From contig CANPYG010000003.1 in assembly GCA_947588205.1 (NCBI GenBank), positions 1 to 63,728 of the forward strand: DNA of 63,728 nucleotides, read 5' to 3'. Positions 17,382 to 25,935 of this stretch are shown piece after piece. The position numbers were made by a program, and so were the translations under genes. Positions within the stretch are counted from its first letter, which is position 1. Every line of letters begins with the position of its first letter. The notes beneath the pieces were generated by a model, which was given only the letters and a program-made list of their open reading frames with translations, had not been told where the DNA came from and did not search any database. This DNA comes from an uncultured Acetatifactor sp. GTDB lineage: Bacteria > Bacillota > Clostridia > Lachnospirales > Lachnospiraceae.

Positions 17382-19205
17382 TTACTCGAGCGGCACGGCA
17401 ATGTACCAGCTCTCAGCATAGTTTCCGTCCTCCTGAAACAGATTCGGGCATTCGCGGCATAAGATGGGCAAAATATTCACGAGATATTCCGGCGCGCTCC
17501 CGCTTACCCGGGAGGACTCCTGCTGCCTCTCACCGTCCTGCCGTTCCTCACCGTCCTGCTGTCCTTGACCATCCTGTTGCCCCTGCAGGACTTTTTCTGT
17601 CCTCAGCTGATACACCGTAAAGTCTTCCCCTTCCAGCACAGCCTCCCCGCGCCCGGACACCTCATTTTCAGACGCTTCCCTATCAATTCCATAGACCGCG
17701 CCGTCTACTTCAAAGATCACATCCGCTATTTTACGATACCCCTGTAAGCCGCCATTGAGATAAACCGCAATGAGGTCTTCCTTCTCCGCAGCGCAATAAG
17801 TTTCAAGTTCCCAGACACTGCTGTAATTCACGTTCCGTTTCGCCGATATGAAATATTGCTCCAGAAGCTCCTCCCCGGAGCATCCCCTGTAAAAACCTCC
17901 CTGATAAGCAATAAAGCTTCGAACACAGTATCCGCCTACCGTTCCGGACGCAGGATTCTTTTCAGCATTTCTCTCATTGATCTCTTGGGCGGTGAGCCAG
18001 CCGTCCTCTCTTTTCCACTGATCAGAAGCATAACCCAACGCCTTTTCCACGCTATCAGCGGCAGGCCCACCAAGCGCCTGATAGGCGATTCCCCCAAACT
18101 CATAGAACTGCCCGGAACGGGCGGTATATTTCAGGCCTCCGATCTCGTTTCCGCTGACAAGGGAAATGGTCAGATACCGTCCTTCACTGACGGCTTCTCT
18201 CAGATTGGAGTCATCGCCTCCCAGACCGATCTCATCCCAGCGGTTTTCCCCCAGGCAGACCATTCCGGAAAGTGCCTGATAAATAGAAGCGATATCCCCG
18301 GCATCCGTGATCACCCTTGTCCCGATCTGCTCCTGCAGCTTTTTCCCGGCATCCGAATTATCCATTTTTGCGGGGCTCACTGTGACGCTCGCTATATCCT
18401 GAGCGGAATCCACCCCATAAATATCCTTTAATACCATAGAATAATCATAGGGAACGGTCTCAAAAACAGCGAACTCCCAGAGGGAATATTCTTCCTCTTT
18501 CTTCGTGATCAGATACTGCAGCTCGTCATGGCCCTTAAGTCTGTAACAGTCCGTTCCTTCCAGGAGCTCTCCCAGACTATCGGCCAGAAGCCCGGCTTTC
18601 CCGGTTCCGACAGCTACCTCATGGTATTCTGCAGTCTGTCCGTTCACAGGAATTATCTTATACTTTAAGTCTTCTTTTGAAATCACATTTCCTTCGGCAG
18701 AAGTATCCTCCCTGGCTATAAGATCCGTTATTTTCACAGGGGCTTCCTCTAGATCCTCCGTGCCTTCCTGCGTATTCTCATTTCCGTTCTCCAAATCTTC
18801 CCCATGAATATTTTCACTTTCCGGATGAACAGAAGCCACGCTCTCCGAACCGGAATCTATACTGGCAGCTATATTTTCAGTGGCAAATGGATTCTCCATT
18901 TCTGCATTTTGGGGAAACAGGAGCCTGGCGCTCAATACCGCCGTTCCAGCCATCAGGCACAGAATTGCCGCTGCGGCTCCCATACGCATCAAGAGCAAAC
19001 GTCTGCTCCGGATCGGTTTTTGCCGAACTGCCCTGGTTTCCTGCATTACCCTATTTTCCTGCGCTGCCCTGGTTTCATGCGCTGCCCTGGTTTCCTGCGC
19101 TGCCCCCGTTACCAGATCGTCCTCAATATTTCCTAATTCCTGAAGCAGCTCCCAGCTTTTCTCTCTCTTATTCTTTCTTATATCTTCTTTCATATCTTCT
19201 TTCAT
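17382..19205 (-). CDS. Anti-sigma-like membrane protein with repeat-rich cytoplasmic part
   Basis: This 607-residue protein has a cytoplasmic N-terminus, one transmembrane helix at about residues 70-95 (LLLMRMGAAAAILCLMAGTA) and a large extracellular part. It directly follows an ECF sigma factor, so it is probably the cognate anti-sigma or sensor. The cytoplasmic part contains 18-nt in-frame repeats encoding AAQETR/AAHETR units, and the C-terminal part contains a QGQQDGQGQQDGEERQDG tract. The extracellular portion has a central segment with TAEYHEVAVGTGKAGLLADS but no domain I can name. A classical zinc anti-sigma motif is absent. Confidence 0.65.
   Translation of the reverse strand: MKEDMKEDIRKNKREKSWELLQELGNIEDDLVTGAAQETRAAHETRAAQENRVMQETRAVRQKPIRSRRLLLMRMGAAAAILCLMAGTAVLSARLLFPQNAEMENPFATENIAASIDSGSESVASVHPESENIHGEDLENGNENTQEGTEDLEEAPVKITDLIAREDTSAEGNVISKEDLKYKIIPVNGQTAEYHEVAVGTGKAGLLADSLGELLEGTDCYRLKGHDELQYLITKKEEEYSLWEFAVFETVPYDYSMVLKDIYGVDSAQDIASVTVSPAKMDNSDAGKKLQEQIGTRVITDAGDIASIYQALSGMVCLGENRWDEIGLGGDDSNLREAVSEGRYLTISLVSGNEIGGLKYTARSGQFYEFGGIAYQALGGPAADSVEKALGYASDQWKREDGWLTAQEINERNAEKNPASGTVGGYCVRSFIAYQGGFYRGCSGEELLEQYFISAKRNVNYSSVWELETYCAAEKEDLIAVYLNGGLQGYRKIADVIFEVDGAVYGIDREASENEVSGRGEAVLEGEDFTVYQLRTEKVLQGQQDGQGQQDGEERQDGERQQESSRVSGSAPEYLVNILPILCRECPNLFQEDGNYAESWYIAVPLE
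19027..19104 (-). repeat. In-frame 18-bp tandem repeat in the anti-sigma-like gene
   Basis: Four complete copies and a partial fifth of an 18-nt unit (best copies GCTGCCCTGGTTTCCTGC on the plus strand) encode AAQETR-type hexapeptides in the cytoplasmic segment. Copy number could change without frameshift. Confidence 0.7.
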
Positions 19206-19336
19206 CTCATGACCCTTTCTTTCTTCACGGCACGATCCCTTCCTCTTTCACAGCATGATTCCTTCCTTTTTCACAGCACGATCTCTTCTTTCACAACGTA
19301 ATCCTTTTCCTTCTTCACAGCATAATCCCTTCCTTC
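19201..19336 (-). repeat. Degenerate 20-25 bp tandem repeat spanning the sigma/anti-sigma junction
   Basis: On the minus strand the unit GAAGGAAGGAATCATGCTGTGAAA recurs about five to six times from the last codons of the sigma gene (which ends KEGIML then TGA) up to the start of the next gene. Most copies contain a purine-rich SD-like block, ATG or GTG, and TGA. Confidence 0.7.
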
Positions 19337-19875
19337 TCGAGATGGTTCTGCAGCCCTTTTCGCATCCGAAGCAGCATTAGTGCGACTTTGTTTTCACTCA
19401 TACCGTATTGCCCTGCGATCTCACCGATGGAATACAGATACCAATAACGTCTGATAAACACGTTCCGTTTCTCCTCCGTCAGGCTGTAGAGATAGCGGCT
19501 GATACTTTCTGCAACTGATTTTCCCACCATCATCTGCTCCACATTATCCGGTGCGGGAATACATTCCTCCAACTCTGAAAGCACCAGATCCACCTGTCCG
19601 CCGCCCCGTTTCCTGGCTTTTCGCTCTTTCAGACGGTTTATGGAAAGATTGCGCGTGATCTTTCCCAGAAACGCCTGCAGGCAGGCCGGATGCGCCGGCG
19701 GAATTGCCTTCCACGCGCCCATGAAAGCATCGTCGACGCATTCCTCTGCATCCTCATGATTTTGCAGAATATGATAAGAAATGGAATGACAGAACCGCCC
19801 GTATTTTCTGGCTGTTTCTGCAATGGCCTCCTCCGAGCGCTCGAAGTACAGACCAATGATCCGTTCATCTTCCAT
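19315..19875 (-). CDS. ECF-type RNA polymerase sigma factor
   Basis: This 186-residue sigma-70 family protein has only regions 2 and 4. Region 2 spans about residues 10-75 with HILQNHEDAEECVDDAFMGA and FLGKITRNLSINRLKERKAR; region 4 spans about 120-180 with LTEEKRNVFIRRYWYLYSIG and YGMSENKVALMLLRMRKGLQ. It should direct RNA polymerase to a small regulon, held by the membrane protein encoded next. The start MEDERI is preferred over an upstream ATG because AAGGAG lies 7-8 nt before it. The 3' end of the gene is part of the tandem repeat that fills the spacer. Confidence 0.9.
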   Translation of the reverse strand: MEDERIIGLYFERSEEAIAETARKYGRFCHSISYHILQNHEDAEECVDDAFMGAWKAIPPAHPACLQAFLGKITRNLSINRLKERKARKRGGGQVDLVLSELEECIPAPDNVEQMMVGKSVAESISRYLYSLTEEKRNVFIRRYWYLYSIGEIAGQYGMSENKVALMLLRMRKGLQNHLEKEGIML

Positions 19876-20021
19876 GCCGATACTCCTTCTTCTTTGCTGT
19901 TTCAAGGATCCTTGTACCTATATAGTAAAGAAAAAACAGTAAAGTATTTCATTCCTGTTTCTTCTTTTTGAATTTTTCCCACGGTTTTTCCGGTCGCACT
20001 GATTCAATCATTCCCACAGTC

Positions 20022-20054
20022 AAAAAGGGGCATCTGCCCTTCGGCAAATGCCCC
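20022..20054 (-). terminator. Terminator of the hybrid kinase gene
   Basis: GGGGCAT-TGCC pairs with GGCA-ATGCCCC around a TTC-type loop (20027-20054), followed on the minus strand by five T residues (complement of 20022-20026). It lies about 55 nt past the kinase stop codon. Confidence 0.8.
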
Positions 20055-20110
20055 GACCGTCCAGACACATCAGCCTGGCTCCCATATTTTCATAGAACTA
20101 TATTTTTTGA

Positions 20111-23053
20111 TCAGAGCCACCTGTTCAAAGCTTCCAGAAGTTTAGATACCTCCACAGGCTTCGCCACATGGTCATTCATTCCGGCGTCCTTGGTTTCCCT
20201 GATGTCATCCTCAAAAGCGTTGGCGCTCATTGCAACGATAGGAATACTGCCGACATCCTCCCTATCCAGTGCGCGGATGCGCAAAGAAGCCTCATATCCG
20301 TTCATCACCGGCATCTGAATATCCATAAAGATCAGGTCATAGTAGTACAACGGACTCTTTTCCACCTTCTCCAGCGCGACCTTGCCATCTTCGGCCTGCT
20401 CCACGGTAACCCCGAGGGCCGTAAGCAGTTCATCCGCGATTTCCCGGTTCAATTCATTATCCTCTACCAGCAGTACCCTCTTACCGTCAAAGCTGGCTTC
20501 CTCCAGCTCAGCAACGTCCAGCTTATTGGTGCCAGTATCCTGCGCAAGAACAGATTTCAAGGCGTAAACAAGACGGGAACGGAACAGGGGCTTTTCTATA
20601 AACGCCTGGATGCCCGCCTCCCTGGCCTGAGCCTCCACCTCAGTCCAGTCATAGGCAGATAAGATAATGATAGGAATCTCCGTGCCGATTCTCCTGCGGA
20701 TCTCCTTTGCGGTCTCCAGTCCATCCATTCCCGGCATCTTCCAGTCCAGGATCACCGCAGCGAATCCATTTTCCGCGTCGTGAGCCGCCACCGTGCGTTC
20801 CACGGCCTCCTCACCGTTCAATACCCAGGAGGCATCCATGCCGATTCCCTCCAGAATCTCGCAGGTACTGATACAGGAATCCTTATCATCGTCCGCTACC
20901 AGGACCTTAAGCTCCGCAAGCTCCTCCACGCTCTCTGCCTCCTGCTCCTGAAGCTTCAAGTGGATGCGGACTGTAAATTTAGAGCCGACCCCGACCTTGC
21001 TCTCCACCTGAATATCTCCGTCCATCATTCGGACGATATTCTTTGTGATGGACATCCCGAGTCCGGTGCCTTCTATGTTCCGGCTGACGGATACCGAGGA
21101 TCTGGTAAAAGGATCAAAAATCGTCTTGATAAACTCCTCGTCCATACCGATGCCGGTATCCTCGCAGATAAATTCATAACAGGCCATCCCATGGATCAGG
21201 GATTCGCATTCCTTGATCGCGAAAAGGATCGTACCGCCCTCCGGCGTGAATTTTACGGCGTTCCCCAGGATATTTACAAAAATCTGCCTGAGCCGCAGGG
21301 TATCTCCTATTACATTTTCATGCGAAATATCCGAGATATGAACCTTTAATTCCTGGCGCCTGCTCTTTGTCTGCGGCTGGATGATCGTGAGAATGCTCTC
21401 CACCATATCCGCCATGCCGAAGGGTTCCTCCGTCAGGACAATCTTTCCGCTTTCAATCTTGGACATATCCAGCACATCGTTGATCAGGGCAAGCAGATGC
21501 CTGCTGGAAATCGTGATCTTACTCAGGCAGTCCGTCAGCCTCTCCTGGTCGTCCAGATGCATCGCGGCGACGGCGGTCATACCCATAATGGCGTTCATCG
21601 GAGTACGAATATCGTGGGACATACGGGCAAGGAAATCGGATTTGGCCCGATTGGCGGCTTCCGCCGCGTCGGACGCGTTCCTGAGCGCCAGACGAATCTC
21701 CTGCTCCCGTTCCTTTAAGGCGGTTACATCCTGTATGGCGAATAAAACGTCGACCGGCCGTCCATCCTTTCTGGTCAGACAGATCATGGAAAGATTCTCC
21801 CATCTTTGTCCACCCATATTGATCTGATATTCAAACTGCAGATAAGGCACATCGGCTGTCAGATGCTCCTCCACATATTCCCTGGAAATAACCTCCCCCA
21901 TCTTTTCTTCGTTATCATCAGAGGGCAAATAAAGGGTTTTCAGATAAGCGGTAAGATCCGTATAGGTTCCAGACTCGGGGGCCTTGCCTTTCTTATCCTC
22001 CAAATATTCGTAGGTATTGTTTTCAAAATCAACAAGGGCAAATCTTGTGAAAAGCTGTGTTACCGCGTCTACGATCTGTGACATTTCCTGTTTTTCCGAC
22101 ACAAGCTTTTTCTTCTGCAGCATGTTTTTGACAAGCAAGTACAGAATATAGAACAGAAAAGCAGCCAACAGCTTCAGCTCCAGCCTGATGCCTCCTGTAT
22201 TCGCTTCTTCTGTCATTAATTTTGTCAGAGAGGAGGGAAAATTCTGTATCAAAAGCCATTCCCCATCCCTTAAGGGCGCCACATAGGCATTGCCCGCGCC
22301 GCTTGAGCCTTTGTAATTGAAGCTGACGAAATTTCCCTGATTCAAGGCATCCTCCAGTTTCTTTTGCTCCTCTTCGGAAAGCTGGTTCCTCTCCTTCAGG
22401 GATTCCAGAAGATTCTCCGGCGAGCGGCTGTCCCCAAAGAAAAGGATCACCCTCCCGTCATGCTCCACCAGGTAGGTACTGACCTGGACGCCGAAATAAT
22501 TTGTGGAAAGCACCTCCGAAACGGTTTCTCCTCTTAAAATACCGCTCAATACGCCGATGATCCTGCCCTCATAATAAAACGGCGTATAGAAAATCAACAG
22601 GGTTTCATCGGTGATCCTGGAATTATATACCACACATTTTCCACTGTTCCCCTTCATTCCATCTATGAAATACTCCCGGTCTGAAAGGTCGGCAGTCCTG
22701 CCGTCCGCAGCCAGGTCCATCCCGTCTGTCGAAATGAACTCCACATAATCGAAACCGGATCTTTCCGTCATATCCTTTAAGATTCCGGTATCCACCGTCG
22801 GTCCCTCTAACACGGAGCTGTATAAATGAGCCATCATTTCCACGGTATTCTGGTACATGCTTATGATGTCGTCCATCCGCGAGGCAGTCTGTTTCGTCGC
22901 TGCCTCAATAAAGCTGTCGTTCTGTTCCAGGATACGGCTCCTGTTCTCCCTGATAAAAGTAATAAACGCCGTTACAATAAAAATAACCAGCGCCCCGATA
23001 AACAAAATTTCCGTGAAAAAGGATTTATTTTCCTTCCTCGCCTTAATCCTCAT
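20111..23053 (-). CDS. Hybrid sensor histidine kinase with two receiver domains
   Basis: This 980-residue membrane kinase has a helix at about 14-34, an extracellular Cache-like sensor (about 40-285) and a second helix near 292-310. A PAS-like segment follows (about 325-450), then HisKA with phospho-acceptor His480 in MSHDIRTPMNAIMGM, and an ATPase domain (LRLRQIFVNILGNAVKFTPE, then GTGLGMSITKNIV). Two receiver domains follow, with Asp in AVILDWKMPGMDG and in LIFMDIQMPVMNG. No output domain is present, so it likely relays phosphate to a separate protein, which is not in this window. The ligand is unknown. It is a single-gene unit ending in a terminator. Confidence 0.92.
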   Translation of the reverse strand: MRIKARKENKSFFTEILFIGALVIFIVTAFITFIRENRSRILEQNDSFIEAATKQTASRMDDIISMYQNTVEMMAHLYSSVLEGPTVDTGILKDMTERSGFDYVEFISTDGMDLAADGRTADLSDREYFIDGMKGNSGKCVVYNSRITDETLLIFYTPFYYEGRIIGVLSGILRGETVSEVLSTNYFGVQVSTYLVEHDGRVILFFGDSRSPENLLESLKERNQLSEEEQKKLEDALNQGNFVSFNYKGSSGAGNAYVAPLRDGEWLLIQNFPSSLTKLMTEEANTGGIRLELKLLAAFLFYILYLLVKNMLQKKKLVSEKQEMSQIVDAVTQLFTRFALVDFENNTYEYLEDKKGKAPESGTYTDLTAYLKTLYLPSDDNEEKMGEVISREYVEEHLTADVPYLQFEYQINMGGQRWENLSMICLTRKDGRPVDVLFAIQDVTALKEREQEIRLALRNASDAAEAANRAKSDFLARMSHDIRTPMNAIMGMTAVAAMHLDDQERLTDCLSKITISSRHLLALINDVLDMSKIESGKIVLTEEPFGMADMVESILTIIQPQTKSRRQELKVHISDISHENVIGDTLRLRQIFVNILGNAVKFTPEGGTILFAIKECESLIHGMACYEFICEDTGIGMDEEFIKTIFDPFTRSSVSVSRNIEGTGLGMSITKNIVRMMDGDIQVESKVGVGSKFTVRIHLKLQEQEAESVEELAELKVLVADDDKDSCISTCEILEGIGMDASWVLNGEEAVERTVAAHDAENGFAAVILDWKMPGMDGLETAKEIRRRIGTEIPIIILSAYDWTEVEAQAREAGIQAFIEKPLFRSRLVYALKSVLAQDTGTNKLDVAELEEASFDGKRVLLVEDNELNREIADELLTALGVTVEQAEDGKVALEKVEKSPLYYYDLIFMDIQMPVMNGYEASLRIRALDREDVGSIPIVAMSANAFEDDIRETKDAGMNDHVAKPVEVSKLLEALNRWL

Positions 23054-23142
23054 ACTTTTCTTCTCCTGCCTGTTACATTATGAATTCAATTCCACCACGA
23101 AACTTCCCTGTTCCCCAACGAAAGAGGCTACGCCAGAAAAAG

Positions 23143-23451
23143 CTACACCAGAAAAAGCTCCGCCGCGAGCACTACGCCGCAGCACAAAACAGCAACCTTA
23201 AATAAATCCGCCCCCAGCCAGGCGGCAACGATCCCCACCGCCAGGGCGATCAGCCCCGCAATCTGGCTTTGCGTTGCATGAAGGATCGCCGGGAAGGTCA
23301 TTACAGCCAGTGTCACATAAGGAACATAATATAGGAACGAACGGATAAAACGGTTTTTGATCTGTTTTCTGATCAGGGTCAGTGGAAGCACACGAATTGC
23401 ATAGGAAACGCCTGCCATGATCAGGATGTAAATATACGCGTTCCGCATCAT
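23143..23451 (-). CDS. azlD: AzlD family branched-chain amino acid export subunit
   Basis: This is a 102-residue protein with about three to four transmembrane segments. It starts MMRNAYIYILIMAGVSYAIR followed by the family-typical LPLTLIRKQIKNRFI. AzlD works with AzlC as a two-part exporter of branched-chain amino acids or analogues in the cytoplasmic membrane. Its ATG overlaps the azlC stop codon (ATGA), which implies translational coupling. Substrate specificity is taken from the family. Confidence 0.88.
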   Translation of the reverse strand: MMRNAYIYILIMAGVSYAIRVLPLTLIRKQIKNRFIRSFLYYVPYVTLAVMTFPAILHATQSQIAGLIALAVGIVAAWLGADLFKVAVLCCGVVLAAELFLV

Positions 23452-24206
23452 GCTTCCTCCTCAAAATCTTTTGGAAATAAAAGCGCCGCACCCGCAGCGA
23501 TGACCAAGGTCAGCACGATCGTCCTGGTTCCCTCCGACCAGCCGGAAGTGGGCGGCAGGATGGAAAAAACATAGCTTGCAAAAAAACAAAGCACGACAAG
23601 ACATGCCACTACGGGATTCTTCCGCCCCGGCGGGATGATGATCGCCAGGAACATACCGTAAAGCGCCACTCCAAAAGCGCTCACCAGACGCATCGGAAGA
23701 AGATTGCCTGCTATGGTTCCCAGGGCCGTTCCGAATGCCCAGCAGGGGGCTGCCACCAAAACTGCCCCATAGGTATAATAAGGGTTCAGATACCCCTGTC
23801 TCGCAATAGCGATCCCGAACAGCTCATCCGTAATATCAAAAGCCATAAACAAGCGATGACCGAGGGAAATTCCCGGCCGCATTCTCTGGCTCATCGCACA
23901 GCTCATCAATAAATATCTTGCGTTCGCGATCAGCGTGACAATGGCGATCTCTAAATATGCGGCGTGTGCGGCAATAGAAGTAAATCCCGCATACTCCCCG
24001 GCGGAGGCGTTGCACAGAAGACTCGCCAGAAAGGACTGAAAAGGCGTCAATCCCGCATTTCTTGCTGCGATTCCCAAGGAAAAGGCCACTGCGAGATAAC
24101 CCAATCCGATAGGAACGCCGTCCCGCATTCCCTCTCCAAAAGCCTTTTTGTCCAACCCTGATTTTGTTTTGACCAATCCCGCTTCTGCTGCCCGTTCCTG
24201 TTTCAT
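23448..24206 (-). CDS. azlC: AzlC family branched-chain amino acid exporter
   Basis: This 252-residue integral membrane protein has about six to seven hydrophobic helices. The family signature is clear: FGEGMRDGVPIGLGYLAVAF, then GLTPFQSFLASLLCNASAGE, and IVTLIANARYLLMSCAMSQR. It is the large subunit of the AzlCD exporter and overlaps azlD by four bases. The upstream membrane-protein gene at 24257-24772 is on the same strand, 50 nt away, and could be co-transcribed. Confidence 0.9.
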   Translation of the reverse strand: MKQERAAEAGLVKTKSGLDKKAFGEGMRDGVPIGLGYLAVAFSLGIAARNAGLTPFQSFLASLLCNASAGEYAGFTSIAAHAAYLEIAIVTLIANARYLLMSCAMSQRMRPGISLGHRLFMAFDITDELFGIAIARQGYLNPYYTYGAVLVAAPCWAFGTALGTIAGNLLPMRLVSAFGVALYGMFLAIIIPPGRKNPVVACLVVLCFFASYVFSILPPTSGWSEGTRTIVLTLVIAAGAALLFPKDFEEEA

Positions 24207-24256
24207 CCAATTACGTCCTTATCCCCTGTTTTGTACATCTGCATGACTTCCTGCCG

Positions 24257-24772
24257 CTATACAGATGTCTTAGCTTCATTATTGTCCATGGGTGTTATCC
24301 TGAACAAAAGAACGATGAACACCAGCGTTATAAGCCAGGCGGCAAATATTTCCACCATCATCAGCACGATGACCTCCAGCGCAAGGGAAATATAATCCAA
24401 AACCATCAGCGCAATATAAGCGATCCGGCAGACGTGAAGCCCCCGGGCAATCGCAGGATTTCTTTCCCTGCAGCCCGCCATAAGCATACCCAGAAACATA
24501 AATATTACATAAGCCATCATGATCCGCGTGATCAGGAACTCGAACGGCAGCTCAAAATATATCAGCCAGTGCGCCAGATGGTCCACGCACAATATCAACA
24601 AAAGAGGAACCAGGGGAGTGTGTATTTTTTCTCTCTTAGACACGCTGTAAAGCACGTACCCGAGAAAAATAATACCCAGAAAATCAGGCAGGACATCCAT
24701 CCCCATCACATTGATATTTAAAAACCATAAGCCGAAGCCCAATCCGGTAAAACACAGCTCTTTTTTTGTCAT
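24257..24772 (-). CDS. Multi-pass membrane protein of unknown function
   Basis: This is a 171-residue, very hydrophobic protein with about five transmembrane segments and short loops. It begins MTKKELCFTGLGFGLWFLNI and contains VLPDFLGIIFLGYVLYSVSK, a pattern seen in uncharacterised Firmicutes membrane proteins. ATG 24772 is chosen because GAGG lies 9 nt upstream, whereas the GTG at 24787 overlaps that site. It precedes azlC on the same strand; any functional link is unproven. Confidence 0.7.
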   Translation of the reverse strand: MTKKELCFTGLGFGLWFLNINVMGMDVLPDFLGIIFLGYVLYSVSKREKIHTPLVPLLLILCVDHLAHWLIYFELPFEFLITRIMMAYVIFMFLGMLMAGCRERNPAIARGLHVCRIAYIALMVLDYISLALEVIVLMMVEIFAAWLITLVFIVLLFRITPMDNNEAKTSV

Positions 24773-24902
24773 AAAACAAATCCTCACTTAAATTGAATCA
24801 TGCCTGTCGGCAGATGCTCCTTCTGTTGACATTGTACCATACTTATCTGCAAAAAGGAAGATGGAGAAAGATAACTTTAGCAGGATTTCTCTCAAGCCAC
24901 TC

Positions 24903-24931
24903 TTGCCGCTCTGCGTTAAAAATGCTATAAT
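24903..24931 (+). promoter_or_regulatory. Promoter of metF
   Basis: TTGCCG (24903-24908) is followed after 17 nt by a perfect TATAAT (24926-24931). The start would be near 24938, leaving a leader of about 36 nt, too short for an S-box or similar riboswitch. Confidence 0.6.
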
Positions 24932-24973
24932 TTGGTTGCTTACCCAGTTTATCAGATAAGGAGTGCGGCAAAT

Positions 24974-25843
24974 ATGTACATAAAAGATATCTTTTCCTCT
25001 AAGAAACCGGTGCTGTCCTTCGAGGTTTTCCCCCCGAAGCAGGACCAGGAGCTTGAAAAGGTTTTATCCGCCGTGGAAGAGCTTTCCCTTCTTCCCATCG
25101 ATTATATGAGCGTCACTTACGGGGCAGGCGGCAGCAACTCTAAGAACACAACCGCCATCGCTTCTTTTTTAAAGGATCGTCTCTCCATTCCCTCCTTGGC
25201 ACACTTGACCTGTGTGACCAACACCAAGGAGGACATCGCGCAGAAGCTTGAGGAATACAAAGCCCTGGGGATAGAAAATATCCTCGCCCTCCGAGGAGAT
25301 AAGCCAAGGGATTTTGAAGGCGACGAGCTTTTCCCCGGATATCAGTATGCCAGCGAGCTCACAAAGGCAATTAAGGATTTCGGCGGCTTCTGCGTGGGCG
25401 GCGCATGCTACCCGGAATGCCACCCCAACTCTCCCAGCCTGGATGTGGATATTGAAAATCTGAAATGGAAGGTGGATGCCGGGGCAGATTTCCTGGTGAC
25501 GCAGATGTTTTTTGATAATGAAGCCTTTTATTCTTTCAGGGATAAAGCGGTCAAAAGCGGGATCCATGTGCCCATCACGGCAGGCATCATGCCGCTCACC
25601 AGCATCAACCAGATTCAGCGCATGGTCATCAACTCCGGGGGAGCCACCATGCCCTCCAAATTCGTGCGTATTCTTTCAAAATATCAGGATAATCCAGAAG
25701 CGCTGAAACAGGCAGGAATTGCCTATGCCGTAGAACAGATCATCGACCTGCTCTCCAATGATGTGGATGGAATCCACCTTTACACGATGAACAGACCGAA
25801 AACCACCCGAAAAATCGTCGAAGTGATCAATGAATTATTTTAA
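24974..25843 (+). CDS. metF: Methylenetetrahydrofolate reductase
   Basis: This 289-residue TIM-barrel flavoenzyme reduces 5,10-methylene-THF to 5-methyl-THF for methionine synthesis or the methyl branch of one-carbon metabolism. Typical motifs are LSFEVFPPKQDQELEKV, DYMSVTYGAGGSNSKNT, NILALRGDKPRD and DFLVTQMFFDN. ATG 24974 is used because AAGGAG lies 10 nt upstream; an earlier in-frame start at 24932 would lie on the promoter and transcript start. The gene stands alone, with its own promoter and terminator. Confidence 0.95.
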   Translation: MYIKDIFSSKKPVLSFEVFPPKQDQELEKVLSAVEELSLLPIDYMSVTYGAGGSNSKNTTAIASFLKDRLSIPSLAHLTCVTNTKEDIAQKLEEYKALGIENILALRGDKPRDFEGDELFPGYQYASELTKAIKDFGGFCVGGACYPECHPNSPSLDVDIENLKWKVDAGADFLVTQMFFDNEAFYSFRDKAVKSGIHVPITAGIMPLTSINQIQRMVINSGGATMPSKFVRILSKYQDNPEALKQAGIAYAVEQIIDLLSNDVDGIHLYTMNRPKTTRKIVEVINELF

Positions 25844-25845
25844 TG

Positions 25846-25902
25846 AAACTCAGTATTCCTTTCGGAAGGCCTCTTCCCCTGGAATACTGAGTTTTCATTT
25901 TT
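25846..25902 (+). terminator. Terminator of metF
   Basis: A 13-14 bp stem, AAACTCAGTATTCC (25846-25859) with GGAATACTGAGTTT (25881-25894), is followed by TTCATTTTT. It starts right after the metF stop codon. Confidence 0.85.
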
Positions 25903-25935
25903 CCCGGATTCTTTCCGTAACTTATCTGGATATTT

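Noticed and set aside
24860..24973. Possible SAM riboswitch in front of metF
   Set aside because: The promoter at 24903-24931 leaves a leader of only about 36 nt and no S-box core motif is seen.
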